A DNA stretch of 40,386 nucleotides from DAOUVR01 sp034430535 (lineage in GTDB: Bacteria > Chloroflexota > Dehalococcoidia > E44-bin15), in assembly GCA_964443325.1 (NCBI GenBank), contig CAYUCL010000018.1:1-40386 (forward strand), read 5' to 3'. Position numbers and translations under genes: made by a program. Positions 1 to 7,933 of the stretch are shown one piece after another. Under the pieces are notes generated by a model. The model saw only the letters and a list, made by a program, of their open reading frames with translations, had not been told where the DNA came from and searched no databases. The stretch's first letter is position 1. Each line of letters starts with the position of its first letter.

Positions 1-261
1 ATAAGCTATCTTCCCACGGTAATTTTTTAGATCTATCTTGTATAAACTATTCATAGCGGTTTCTACTAACTCTGTAGTCGGATATTGCAAGGGCACACCT
101 ATTACAGAGCCTCCAGCTTCCAGCCAAGCAGAGACAAACGCAAGTTCTATCAGCGGCTTCCCTGTCCCCCCGGGACCACTTATTAGAGTTGATGAAGGAT
201 AAAACAACCCCTCTGGTAATAATTCTGCCAACCACTTATATTTTATTTTCAACGTACTCAT
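1..261 (-). CDS. N-terminal part of a P-loop (RecA/KaiC-like) ATPase, cut by the window edge
   Basis: The frame opens with ATG at 261 and stays open for 87 codons to the window edge, so the C-terminus is missing. Residues about 25-38 form a Walker A-like loop (ISGPGGTGKP) after a short beta-strand, followed by a helix and a second strand, as in KaiC/RecA-superfamily ATPases. The residue after the loop lysine is Pro rather than the usual Ser/Thr that holds Mg2+. No strong ribosome binding site is visible (only an A-rich AAAAAGAAA stretch upstream). Assignment to a KaiC-like family is an inference from the loop and its position near the N-terminus; the substrate or partner is unknown. Confidence 0.6.
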   Translation of the reverse strand, partial: MSTLKIKYKWLAELLPEGLFYPSSTLISGPGGTGKPLIELAFVSAWLEAGGSVIGVPLQYPTTELVETAMNSLYKIDLKNYRGKIAY

Positions 262-595
262 TTTCTTTTTATCAACGTAAAATAAAACCTATAATCCCCT
301 TTCCATAACCTTATGGAACCTTACTTTCCTATTGATTTTATCATTTGAGGTGCACGTTTAAGTATTCTTTCACCATCCGCTATTATCTCAGCATATTCTC
401 CCGATTCAATTTTGTCAATTTCCCTCTCCCACCTTGGAATCTCCCTGGATTAGGTAAAGAGATATTGGACAAGCCCTTCTCTACTTTACTGAAGAGGTCT
501 ATAATAGACACTGGCTTTGGTTACCCTGGAGTATTCTGCATAGATAGAGAAACTCAATCCATTGCCTTTGGGAAGTATATTAAGAAGGGGTCGAA
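262..595. other. Intergenic region, AT-rich, no convincing gene
   Basis: This lies between the divergent ATPase fragment (minus) and the AhpD-like gene (plus). A 95-codon open frame at 345-632 begins at a non-ATG codon, has no recognisable domain and runs into the start of the next gene, so it is not called. The right end carries a Shine-Dalgarno-like AAGAAGGGG just before the ATG at 596. Confidence 0.5.
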
Positions 596-1123
596 ATGCC
601 TTACATTAATGTGCCTGAACCAGACGAGGTAGAAGGCTATGTGAAAGAACAAATGAACATAATGGCGAAACTGACAGGGGGAATTTCAGACACGGTGAAG
701 ATTCTAGGTGTTCGTGAGGATATCATGAAAGCGACGAGCACACTCATTCAGACCCTACTAGTGAGCCAAACGGAACTGCCATACGTTACCAAGGAAAGAA
801 TAGCGATACTAGTTTCCATAGAGAATGGGTGCAGCATATGCGTCGGGGAGCACCAAAGGATTGCCAGGATGCTCGGATTTGATGAAAAAGAGCTTGAAGA
901 TATTCTTAAGGGAGTGGAAGCCTTGGACGCTCCAAGCCCGGAGAAGAAGCTATTGAGACTATGTGTTAAGAGCGCGAAGGAAAGCTACAAGGTACTGCAA
1001 GAAGACATTGATGAGTTGAAGGAAATAGGCTATTCGGATACCCAAATCCTGGAAGCGATTGCCATTGTGGGCTACTTCAACTACATCAACACCATCGCCA
1101 ATGCTCTGGGTGCGACGAACTGA
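596..1123 (+). CDS. AhpD-like / carboxymuconolactone decarboxylase-family protein
   Basis: This is a 175-residue protein with an AhpD-type active-site signature at residues 76-86: Glu76, Cys79-x2-Cys82 and His86 (sequence around GCSICVGEH). In AhpD-like proteins this CxxC and nearby His give thiol-disulphide or peroxidase-linked activity. The length fits the alpha-helical AhpD/CMD fold of about 150-190 residues. The start is set by an AAGAAGGGG ribosome binding site shortly upstream of ATG 596. It stands alone, with the minus-strand HTH gene convergent downstream. The substrate is not known; a peroxidase-related or redox-stress role is the most likely reading, and the CMD-type lactone decarboxylase activity is less likely because the CxxC is intact. 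Confidence 0.75.
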   Translation: MPYINVPEPDEVEGYVKEQMNIMAKLTGGISDTVKILGVREDIMKATSTLIQTLLVSQTELPYVTKERIAILVSIENGCSICVGEHQRIARMLGFDEKELEDILKGVEALDAPSPEKKLLRLCVKSAKESYKVLQEDIDELKEIGYSDTQILEAIAIVGYFNYINTIANALGATN

Positions 1124-1241
1124 GCGATGACGCTCCATAACTGGGGAATTGAACATGCTACCTAATGACAACATGCACTAACACGACAGGCTCGCAATTT
1201 CATATTAGCCGCTTTAATGCATGGCACGATTTTCTGCCAAT

Positions 1242-1532
1242 TCAGTTTGACGACCTTTTGCCAAGGTCTATTTCAAATCCCAGCCTGTTACTTAACAGGA
1301 CGAGCCCTTCTCTCGTGCAGAATTGCTTTTCGTCAGGGTCGAGGAAAACACCACCGTTATCGATCTCTATGATTCTGAGATGAGCCCTAACGGTTCTCTG
1401 ATCCATCCCCAGTGCGGTTGCTATCTTTGGCACAGGGAAACATGCACAATTGCATTCCTGAGCCATCTCCATCAGCTTGTTGGCGATTTTCTCGTGCCTG
1501 ATTGTATAATCTCGGTTACCCTTGCCATGCAT
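1242..1532 (-). CDS. Small helix-turn-helix DNA-binding protein, candidate regulator of the hyp cluster
   Basis: This is a 96-residue basic protein. Residues about 33-55 (KIATALGMDQRTVRAHL core) read as a helix-turn-helix: small residues in the first helix, a turn at GMD, and an Arg-rich recognition helix. A short beta-wing-like stretch (GGVFLD) and a C-terminal helix follow. It has its own strong promoter (TTGACA-N18-TAATAT at 1572-1601) and is transcribed divergently from hypA, with 113 bp between the two starts. Start ATG 1532 follows a GGTAGGT ribosome binding site. I do not recognise a named family. Regulation of the adjacent hyp genes and of itself is inferred from the back-to-back promoters only. 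Confidence 0.65.
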   Translation of the reverse strand: MHGKGNRDYTIRHEKIANKLMEMAQECNCACFPVPKIATALGMDQRTVRAHLRIIEIDNGGVFLDPDEKQFCTREGLVLLSNRLGFEIDLGKRSSN

Positions 1533-1571
1533 GTCTACCTACCTTATGCAATATCTTGTAAATCCATACAT

Positions 1572-1601
1572 ATATTAGCATTTTTACCTGGAATTTGTCA
1601 A
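1572..1601 (-). promoter_or_regulatory. Sigma70-type promoter of the HTH gene
   Basis: On the minus strand a perfect -35 box TTGACA (1596-1601) is separated by 18 bp from TAATAT (1572-1577). It points at the HTH gene start at 1532. Its -35 box is one base away from the -35 box of the plus-strand hypA promoter candidate. Confidence 0.6.
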
Positions 1602-1602
1602 C

Positions 1603-1631
1603 TTGTATCTACTATCAGATTTATATACAAT
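1603..1631 (+). promoter_or_regulatory. Candidate promoter of the hyp operon
   Basis: TTGTAT (1603-1608), a 17-bp spacer and TACAAT (1626-1631) lie just upstream of hypA (ATG 1646). A second TATAAT at 1631-1636 overlaps but has no good -35. The leader would be very short. Both boxes are imperfect, so this is a moderate call. Confidence 0.4.
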
Positions 1632-1645
1632 ATAATGTAGAAGTA

Positions 1646-1987
1646 ATGCACGAGCTTGCCATTACTCAAAACGTGCTTGATATTGCCCTGGAACAAGCTG
1701 AGAAATACAACGCCAGCAAGGTCATTAAGATCAATCTGGTAGTTGGAGAGATGTCAGGGGTGGTCGATGAATGTGTGCAGTTCTATTTCGAATTTCTCAG
1801 TAAAGACACCATCGCCAGTGATGCTACGCTCTCCTTCAAAAGAATCCCTATAACGGCTCATTGCTACGACTGTGATGCAACTTCCCCTCTTGAGGAACTC
1901 AATTGGGTATGCCCCCACTGTCACAGTAGTAACATTGAGGTAGTGGGAGGACGGGAACTATACATCGATAGCATGGAGATTGAGTAA
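1646..1987 (+). CDS. hypA: Hydrogenase maturation nickel metallochaperone HypA
   Basis: This is a 113-residue HypA. It brings Ni to the large subunit of [NiFe]-hydrogenase together with HypB. The chain opens MHEL, in which His2 is the conserved Ni ligand; an upstream in-frame start at 1595 would bury that motif, so ATG 1646 is chosen. The zinc site is two CxxC pairs, Cys73/Cys76 and Cys89/Cys92, in the C-terminal third. Length matches the family (about 110-120). The stop overlaps the hypB start (TAATG at 1985-1989), so the two are translationally coupled. It is the first gene of a hypABFCDE run. Confidence 0.93.
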   Translation: MHELAITQNVLDIALEQAEKYNASKVIKINLVVGEMSGVVDECVQFYFEFLSKDTIASDATLSFKRIPITAHCYDCDATSPLEELNWVCPHCHSSNIEVVGGRELYIDSMEIE

Positions 1988-2634
1988 TGGAAATTAAGGT
2001 GCTTCAGGATATACTGAGTGCTAATGACCGCATAGCGGAGAGAAACAGACACTTGCTTGATGAAAAAGGTGTGTTCGCTTTAAACCTGATGGCTTCTCCA
2101 GGAGCCGGAAAGACAAGCCTGCTCTTGGAGACCATAAAAAGGCTACGGAATAAGGTGAACATCGCCGTTATCGAGGCTGATATCGCTTCAAGCCTGGATG
2201 CTGATAAGATAAGCAAGGAAGGAGTGACAACGCTTCAGATAAATACCGGCGGCGACTGCCATGTCGATGCCAATATGCTGAACAACGCCCTTGAGAGCAT
2301 GTCTTTGGACGGCATTGATCTACTCATCCTTGAGAACGTGGGCAACCTCGTCTGCCCTGCAGAGTTCACTTTGGGGGTGGACAGGAACGCGATGATCTCC
2401 AGCATACCTGAGGGCGACGATAAACCCTATAAGTACCCCCTGATGTTCAGCGTAGCAAATGCGGTTGTCATAAACAAGATCGACCTTTTACCATATGTTG
2501 AATTCGATTTTCGCAACTTCAGTCGAGGCGTCAGTGTGGTAAACCCCAAAGCCGCGCTTATGCAGATCTCTTGCAAGACGGGAGATGGAATAGACGAATG
2601 GGTCTCCTGGTTACTAGCTGAGATGAAGAAGTAA
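1987..2634 (+). CDS. hypB: Hydrogenase maturation GTPase HypB
   Basis: This is a 215-residue SIMIBI-class GTPase that drives Ni insertion into [NiFe]-hydrogenase with HypA. The Walker A loop ASPGAGKT is at residues 36-43. A GGDCHVD segment and GNLVCP carry the Cys/His residues of the dimer-interface metal site, and NKIDLL gives the guanine-specificity NKxD motif. It lacks the His-rich N-terminal stretch and the N-terminal CxxCGC high-affinity Ni site seen in some HypB proteins, so it is the short form. It overlaps hypA by one base. Confidence 0.93.
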   Translation: MEIKVLQDILSANDRIAERNRHLLDEKGVFALNLMASPGAGKTSLLLETIKRLRNKVNIAVIEADIASSLDADKISKEGVTTLQINTGGDCHVDANMLNNALESMSLDGIDLLILENVGNLVCPAEFTLGVDRNAMISSIPEGDDKPYKYPLMFSVANAVVINKIDLLPYVEFDFRNFSRGVSVVNPKAALMQISCKTGDGIDEWVSWLLAEMKK

Positions 2635-2718
2635 GCTCGTTTTCATTGGAGCAAACGTTAATTTAACTCTGTGTTCTAGCCCGTCTATCGGATACAAGAT
2701 AGGTTGTATTTAGTCACC

Positions 2719-5010
2719 ATGACAACGACAGAAACCATTAAACTTGTTCGTATCAGCGTTCGCGGCGTAGTCCAGGGTGTTGGCTTTAGACCCTTTGTCT
2801 ACCAGCTTGCAACAAAACACAGACTAAATGGATGGGTGTTAAACACCTCAGGCGACGTGAAGATCGAAGTTGAGGGCAAGCAGGAGGCGCTTGGCCGATT
2901 TCTCATAGACCTGGAAAGTGATGCCCCTCCCCTGGCTCACATCGATGATATCTCAACAGAGATAACTGCGCCTGCCGGCTACACCACATTCGAAATACGC
3001 CATAGCCTTGCCGAAGAGGGCAAATATCAACTAGTCTCCCCTGATATCGCTACCTGTGATGCATGCAAGAGCGAACTTCTCTCCGCAGACGATCGGCGCT
3101 ATCGCTACCCTTTCACCAATTGCACCAATTGCGGGCCACGCTTCACTATCATCGAGGACACTCCCTATGATCGCCTTAACACCACGATGCGCCGCTTTGT
3201 TATGTGCCCCGACTGCCAGCGGGAGTACGATGACCCAATGGACCGCCGTTTCCATGCCCAACCTAATGCCTGCCCCAAATGTGGTCCCTCTCTCGAACTG
3301 GTGGATGGCAATGGGAAGGCTATTGCCTGCGATGATGTAATTACCACCACCAGTAAACTGCTCAAAGAGGGAGGAATTGTAGCGATCAAGGGATTGGGTG
3401 GCTTTCACCTCGCCTGCGATGCCACCAACGATGAGGCGGTGCAGTTGTTGCGAGACAGAAAGAAGCGCCCCTATAAGCCCCTGGCGATAATGCTGGACAC
3501 CATTGAGAATATCAGAAAACACTGCATAGTATCCGAAGAGGAGGAGGAGCTGCTTACCTCTCCCCAGTGCCCCATAGTGCTTCTGCGGTGGCAAGATGAT
3601 TCCTCCGTTTCAAGGAAGGTGGCGCCTGAACTCAAATACCTGGGGGTGATGTTGCCCTACACCCCACTTCATCATGTGCTGCTCAGGGAGACTGACCTTC
3701 CTTTAGTGATGACCAGCGGGAATATAAGCGAGGAGCCCATAGCTAAAGACAACGACGAGGCCCTGCGCAGGCTTAATGGCATCGCCGACTTTTTCGTTAT
3801 GCACAACCGCGACGTACACAGCCGCTACGATGACAGTGTAGCCATCGTGGAGAGAGGAAAACCCCAGCTCGTCAGGCGAGCACGCAGCTATGCTCCTTAC
3901 CCAATTCACCTTCCATTCAAGGCAAAACAGGTCCTTGCCTGTGGTGCCGAGCTTAAAAACACCTTCTGCATTACCAAGGACAACTATGCCTTCGTCAGCC
4001 AGCACATTGGCGATATGGAGAACCTGGAGACCATGCAGCACTTCGAGAATACCATTGAACTCTACAAGAGGCTCTTCCGCCTTGAACCAGAGGTTGTCGC
4101 TTATGACCTGCACCCGGAGTACCTTTCCACCAAGTACGCCAAGGAGCGCACAGGCGACCTACCGCTCATTGGAGTGCAGCATCACCATGCCCACATCGTT
4201 AGCTGCATGGTAGAAAATGGTGTTCAAGAGCCGGTCATCGGCGTCGCTCTCGATGGCACGGGCTATGGTAACGATGGCACCATCTGGGGAGGGGAGTTTC
4301 TTGTCGCCGACTATAAGATCTTTCAGAGGAAGGGGCATCTTGAATACGTTCCCATGCCCGGCGGTGCCGCAGCAATAAAGAGACCTTACCGCATGGCTTT
4401 CGCCTACATCTACGCCCTCTTAGGACAGAACATGGTCGATAATGGCCTACCCTTCATGAAAGATATCGACCAGCATGAGCAAGAGATCATGAAACGTCAG
4501 CTCGAAAAAGGTATCAACTCTCCCCAGACCTCAAGTTGTGGGCGGCTCTTCGACGCGGTATCAGCACTCCTCGGTATCAGAGGAAGGGTAGACTATGAAG
4601 CTCAAGCAGCGGTTGAACTGGAGATGGCAGCAACTAGCGCAATTGGCGAGGTGAAGACCTATCCCTTTTCTATAGTAGAACAGGACGGGGTCAGAATCGT
4701 GAAGCTTAAGGAAATGTTTGAGGCGATTATCAACGATATATATCGCCTCCCCGTAGGCACGATATCCCTCAGGTTTCACCACACCATAGCCCAATTGACA
4801 GCAGAGATGTGTCGGCTAATCGCTAAAGAAACTAAGTTATGTAAAGTTGCCTTGAGCGGCGGCGTATTTCAGAACCGACTACTCTCCAGGTTGACCATCA
4901 ATGCTTTGGAGAGAGAGGGCTTTAAAGTGCTCACCCACTCCCTTGTCCCCACTAACGACGGCGGCATCTCGCTTGGACAGGCAGTCATCGCTTTTTCTAA
5001 CTTAACATGA
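2719..5010 (+). CDS. hypF: Carbamoyltransferase HypF
   Basis: This is a 763-residue HypF, which makes the carbamoyl group that becomes the CN ligands of the hydrogenase active site. Domains in order are: acylphosphatase (residues about 10-100, VRGVVQGVGFRPF core); two zinc-finger repeats (about 110-185, with paired CxxC motifs including CTNCGP, CPDC and CPKCGP); a YrdC-like domain (about 200-390); and a Kae1-like carbamoyltransferase domain (about 400-763) with HHHAHI and a DGTGYGNDG nucleotide-binding segment. The full length is typical. ATG 2719 is preferred; an in-frame TTG at 2704 would add five residues, and neither has a strong ribosome binding site. An 84-bp gap separates it from hypB. 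Confidence 0.93.
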   Translation: MTTTETIKLVRISVRGVVQGVGFRPFVYQLATKHRLNGWVLNTSGDVKIEVEGKQEALGRFLIDLESDAPPLAHIDDISTEITAPAGYTTFEIRHSLAEEGKYQLVSPDIATCDACKSELLSADDRRYRYPFTNCTNCGPRFTIIEDTPYDRLNTTMRRFVMCPDCQREYDDPMDRRFHAQPNACPKCGPSLELVDGNGKAIACDDVITTTSKLLKEGGIVAIKGLGGFHLACDATNDEAVQLLRDRKKRPYKPLAIMLDTIENIRKHCIVSEEEEELLTSPQCPIVLLRWQDDSSVSRKVAPELKYLGVMLPYTPLHHVLLRETDLPLVMTSGNISEEPIAKDNDEALRRLNGIADFFVMHNRDVHSRYDDSVAIVERGKPQLVRRARSYAPYPIHLPFKAKQVLACGAELKNTFCITKDNYAFVSQHIGDMENLETMQHFENTIELYKRLFRLEPEVVAYDLHPEYLSTKYAKERTGDLPLIGVQHHHAHIVSCMVENGVQEPVIGVALDGTGYGNDGTIWGGEFLVADYKIFQRKGHLEYVPMPGGAAAIKRPYRMAFAYIYALLGQNMVDNGLPFMKDIDQHEQEIMKRQLEKGINSPQTSSCGRLFDAVSALLGIRGRVDYEAQAAVELEMAATSAIGEVKTYPFSIVEQDGVRIVKLKEMFEAIINDIYRLPVGTISLRFHHTIAQLTAEMCRLIAKETKLCKVALSGGVFQNRLLSRLTINALEREGFKVLTHSLVPTNDGGISLGQAVIAFSNLT

Positions 5011-5081
5011 GCCGAAAAATAGTGTATGTATAATTCGAAAAACTGAACTGAAGAGAATAACAGGAGCGTGAAGGGCGAAAT

Positions 5082-5306
5082 ATGTGTCTTGCCATACCAG
5101 TGCAGATTAAATCGATAGAAGGAAGCGAGGCGGAGGTTGAGTTTGGTGGGATAACTCAGAAGATCAGCATTTTCCTCACTCCCGAGGCCAGTGTCGATGA
5201 CTATGTGCTCCTCCACACCGGCTACGCCATAAGTATCCTCGATGAAGAGGAGGCACAGGAGACCTTAAGAATCTTCGAGGAGATAGCACTGCTGGGGGAA
5301 ACATAA
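5082..5306 (+). CDS. hypC: Hydrogenase assembly chaperone HypC
   Basis: This is a 74-residue HypC/HupF chaperone. The diagnostic N-terminus MCLAIP is present, with Cys2 as the residue that binds HypD and carries the Fe(CN)2CO intermediate. An acidic C-terminal helix (DEEEAQETL region) follows the small beta-barrel. The length is typical (70-95). It lies 71 bp after hypF with a GAAGGGCG ribosome binding site, and is followed by a REP-like palindrome before hypD. Confidence 0.92.
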   Translation: MCLAIPVQIKSIEGSEAEVEFGGITQKISIFLTPEASVDDYVLLHTGYAISILDEEEAQETLRIFEEIALLGET

Positions 5307-5330
5307 ACCGCGGGAAACCGTCCCCCCTGG

Positions 5331-5414
5331 TGTCATTCTGAGGTAGCCCTTCGCCGCTGTCATTCTGATCCTTCACAAAGTAAAGGGAATAATCTAATAC
5401 AGCTCAGGATGACA
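5331..5414. repeat. REP/MITE-like inverted repeat between hypC and hypD
   Basis: TGTCATTCTGA occurs at 5331-5341 and again at 5358-5368, and its near inverted complement TCAGGATGACA is at 5404-5414, enclosing an AT-rich loop. A single TGTCATTCTGAG arm recurs at 39812-39823, and a related TGTCATTGCGAG element is at 19067-19191. The element sits in the middle of the hyp operon. It may affect transcript stability, or simply be a selfish palindrome. Confidence 0.6.
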
Positions 5415-5498
5415 TAGTGAATGGGTGAATGCTTACAACTTCTGACATTATATTCCAAGTGTAGCAAAGTTTTGGGAAATAGCCGCTAATTTGAAAAG

Positions 5499-6584
5499 AT
5501 GAGATTTATCGACGAGTTCCGAGATGCCGACATGGCCAAGGCGGTGCTTGGCCAAATTCGCCGCCAATCGAAAAGGCATATAAGACTTATGGAGTTCTGT
5601 GGTGGGCACACCGTCACCATCATGAAGCACGGCATCCGCCAGCTCCTTCCCGAAACGATAGAGATGCTTTCAGGTCCCGGCTGCCCCGTTTGCGTTACCG
5701 CTAATGTAGACCTCGATAAAGCCATCGCCCTCGCCCTAAGGCCCGATGTGATTATTACCACGTTTGGTGACATGCTTAGAGTTCCCGGCAGCCGCTCCAG
5801 CCTGCAGAAGACGAGGGCTGATGGAGCCGATGTAAGAGTTGTCTATTCCACCATCGATGCTCTTCAGTTCGCCAGAGACAACCCGGAAAAGGCTGTCGTT
5901 TTCGTTGGCATCGGATTTGAAACCACGGCGCCGACCATCGCTGCATCAATCCTGAAGGCTGAGGAGGACGGAATCAAGAATTACTACGTCCTTTCCCTGC
6001 ATAAGGTCTGCCCACCGGTGATCAAGGCCCTGCTGGACTCCGGTGAGGTAAAGCTCGATGGCCTGATTTGCCCTGGGCATGTGAGCGCTGTTATCGGCTC
6101 TCGTCCCTGGGAATTCGCCGCCAGCGATTATGGCATCGCCTGTGTCGTAACTGGATTCGAGCCTCTGGATGTCTTATTATCGGTGGATATGCTGGTCAAT
6201 CAGCTAGAGCAAGGTGAACCAAGGGTAGAGATCGCCTACCGACGCGGGGTGACCACCGAAGGAAACTTGCGTGCTCAGGAGTTGATGAACGTCGTCTTTG
6301 AGCCATCTCCGGCAAGTTGGCGAGGCATGGGTTCAGTTCCACAGAGCGGTCTAAAGCTAAGAAGTAAGTACGAGCAGTTCGATGCGGAACAAGCCTTTGA
6401 CATCGATCCAGGGCCGACCTTGGAGCACAAAGGTTGCATCTGCGGCGACATCCTTAGAGGGGTAAAGACACCTCCCGACTGCAAACTGTTTCGCAATTCT
6501 TGCACCCCAGAGCATCCCGTGGGGCCATGCATGGTATCCTCAGAAGGGAGTTGCGCCAGCTATTATCACTATGGAACCGTTTGA
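5499..6584 (+). CDS. hypD: Hydrogenase formation protein HypD
   Basis: This is a 361-residue [4Fe-4S] scaffold protein on which, with HypC, the Fe(CN)2CO unit is assembled. Family signatures include FCGGHT near residue 35, GPGCPVCV near 65-72 (the redox-active Cys pair), GFETTAPT near 150, and a Cys-rich C-terminus (CICGDILRG ... GPCMVSSEGSC) that holds the Fe-S cluster. Length is typical (360-380). The end overlaps the hypE start by 14 bp, so the two are probably translationally coupled. The 192 bp upstream contain the REP-like repeat and no clear terminator. Confidence 0.94.
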   Translation: MRFIDEFRDADMAKAVLGQIRRQSKRHIRLMEFCGGHTVTIMKHGIRQLLPETIEMLSGPGCPVCVTANVDLDKAIALALRPDVIITTFGDMLRVPGSRSSLQKTRADGADVRVVYSTIDALQFARDNPEKAVVFVGIGFETTAPTIAASILKAEEDGIKNYYVLSLHKVCPPVIKALLDSGEVKLDGLICPGHVSAVIGSRPWEFAASDYGIACVVTGFEPLDVLLSVDMLVNQLEQGEPRVEIAYRRGVTTEGNLRAQELMNVVFEPSPASWRGMGSVPQSGLKLRSKYEQFDAEQAFDIDPGPTLEHKGCICGDILRGVKTPPDCKLFRNSCTPEHPVGPCMVSSEGSCASYYHYGTV

Positions 6585-7587
6585 AGATGAGAAGATCCTC
6601 CTCGCTCACGGCAGCGGGGGAAAGCTGAGCCATGACCTGGTGGAGAAGGGCTTCCTGCCTTCCTTCGATAATCCATTGCTTTCCAGGTTGGACGATTCAG
6701 CCGTCTTTGACGCCAGTGGCCGCCTGGCCTTCACTACCGATAGCTATATTGTAACCCCCATCTTCTTTCCCGGCGGCGACATCGGGAAACTGGCGGTCTG
6801 CGGCACGGTGAACGACCTGTCGATGAGCGGCGCCACACCCCTATATCTGAGTGTATCTTTTATCATTGAGGAGGGTTTCTTCTTGAGCGACCTGAATAGA
6901 ATCGTGACCTCGATTCAGCAGGCAACAGACGAGGCCGGGGTAAAGGTGGTCACTGGAGATACAAAAGTAGTGAATAGAGGTAACGCCGATGGGCTGTTCA
7001 TCAACACCGCTGGGGTGGGTATCATTCCCGATGGTGTAGATATCTCGGGCTCCAACGCCAGGGTTGGCGATAAGGTTATTTTAAGCGGACCCATCGGCGA
7101 ACATGGTATCGCTATAATAAGCGAGCGGGAGGGGCTAAAGTTCGCCAGCCCGGTGATAAGCGATTGCGCCCCATTGAACAAACTGGTATCTGAAATGCTT
7201 GAGGTATCAAGCCAAATTCACTGCCTCCGCGACCCGACTAGGGGTGGCCTTGCCACCACCCTCAATGAGTTTGCCACCCAGTCCAAGGTAGGTATTCTAA
7301 TCCACGAGGATGCGATTCCAGTGCAGGACGCAGTGCGTGCCGCCTGTGAGATGCTGGGTTTTGACCCCCTTTATGTCGCCAATGAGGGAAGGCTGGTAGC
7401 AGTTGTCGCCCCCGACGATGCCGAGAAGATCGTCCAAAGGATGCAGCAGAACAAGTATGCTGCTGAGGCAGCAATTATCGGCGAGATTACGGAAGAACAT
7501 GCCGGAATGGTCATCATGAGAACCCACCTTGGAGCGTCTCGCATCGTCGATATGCTAGTCGGCGAGCTCCTGCCCAGAATATGCTAG
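6571..7587 (+). CDS. hypE: Carbamoyl dehydratase HypE
   Basis: This is a 338-residue AIR-synthase-like ATPase that dehydrates the carbamoyl group delivered by HypF to a thiocyanate on its own C-terminal Cys. The protein ends exactly in PRIC, the conserved C-terminal tetrapeptide carrying the modified Cys. The N-terminal half contains the LLAHGSGGKLSH and DDSAVF segments of the PurM-like fold. It overlaps hypD by 14 bp and is the last gene of the cluster. With all six Hyp proteins intact, the organism should mature at least one [NiFe]-hydrogenase encoded elsewhere. Confidence 0.94.
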   Translation: MEPFEDEKILLAHGSGGKLSHDLVEKGFLPSFDNPLLSRLDDSAVFDASGRLAFTTDSYIVTPIFFPGGDIGKLAVCGTVNDLSMSGATPLYLSVSFIIEEGFFLSDLNRIVTSIQQATDEAGVKVVTGDTKVVNRGNADGLFINTAGVGIIPDGVDISGSNARVGDKVILSGPIGEHGIAIISEREGLKFASPVISDCAPLNKLVSEMLEVSSQIHCLRDPTRGGLATTLNEFATQSKVGILIHEDAIPVQDAVRAACEMLGFDPLYVANEGRLVAVVAPDDAEKIVQRMQQNKYAAEAAIIGEITEEHAGMVIMRTHLGASRIVDMLVGELLPRIC

Positions 7588-7933
7588 GTGGCTTATAACC
7601 CATCATTCTATTGCGCGCAACCTTTTTCCCCTAATTGAACAATATGGACTAGTGTTACCTGTGCGAAGCTCATGCTGGGTAGGCAGCTCCCTACACAATT
7701 GATTTCTTAGTGATGAGGAAAATCAAAATCTTAGTGCAAGCACTATAGGTAAACCATTTAAGCAGGCGTGTTATTGTTGGTCCTGGAATGCTGCGGGTTT
7801 CTTGGTAAACATAGCCGAGTCCTATATCCTCTTACCTAACCCCCAGGTACTGTACTACTTTTTTAGTCATGGTTCCCAGCTAAGGAACACCTCCGCTTCC
7901 CGCAGTTTTGTTGATGAACTGTTCTGAATAGTC
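7588..7933. other. Intergenic region between convergent hypE and the DUF3795 gene
   Basis: These 346 bp contain no open frame worth calling, no tRNA-like fold and no obvious hairpin plus T-run terminator. Confidence 0.5.

Noticed and set aside
345..632. 95-codon plus-strand open frame upstream of the AhpD-like gene
   Set aside because: Non-ATG start, no ribosome binding site, no recognisable domain, and it overlaps the well-supported start of the next gene.
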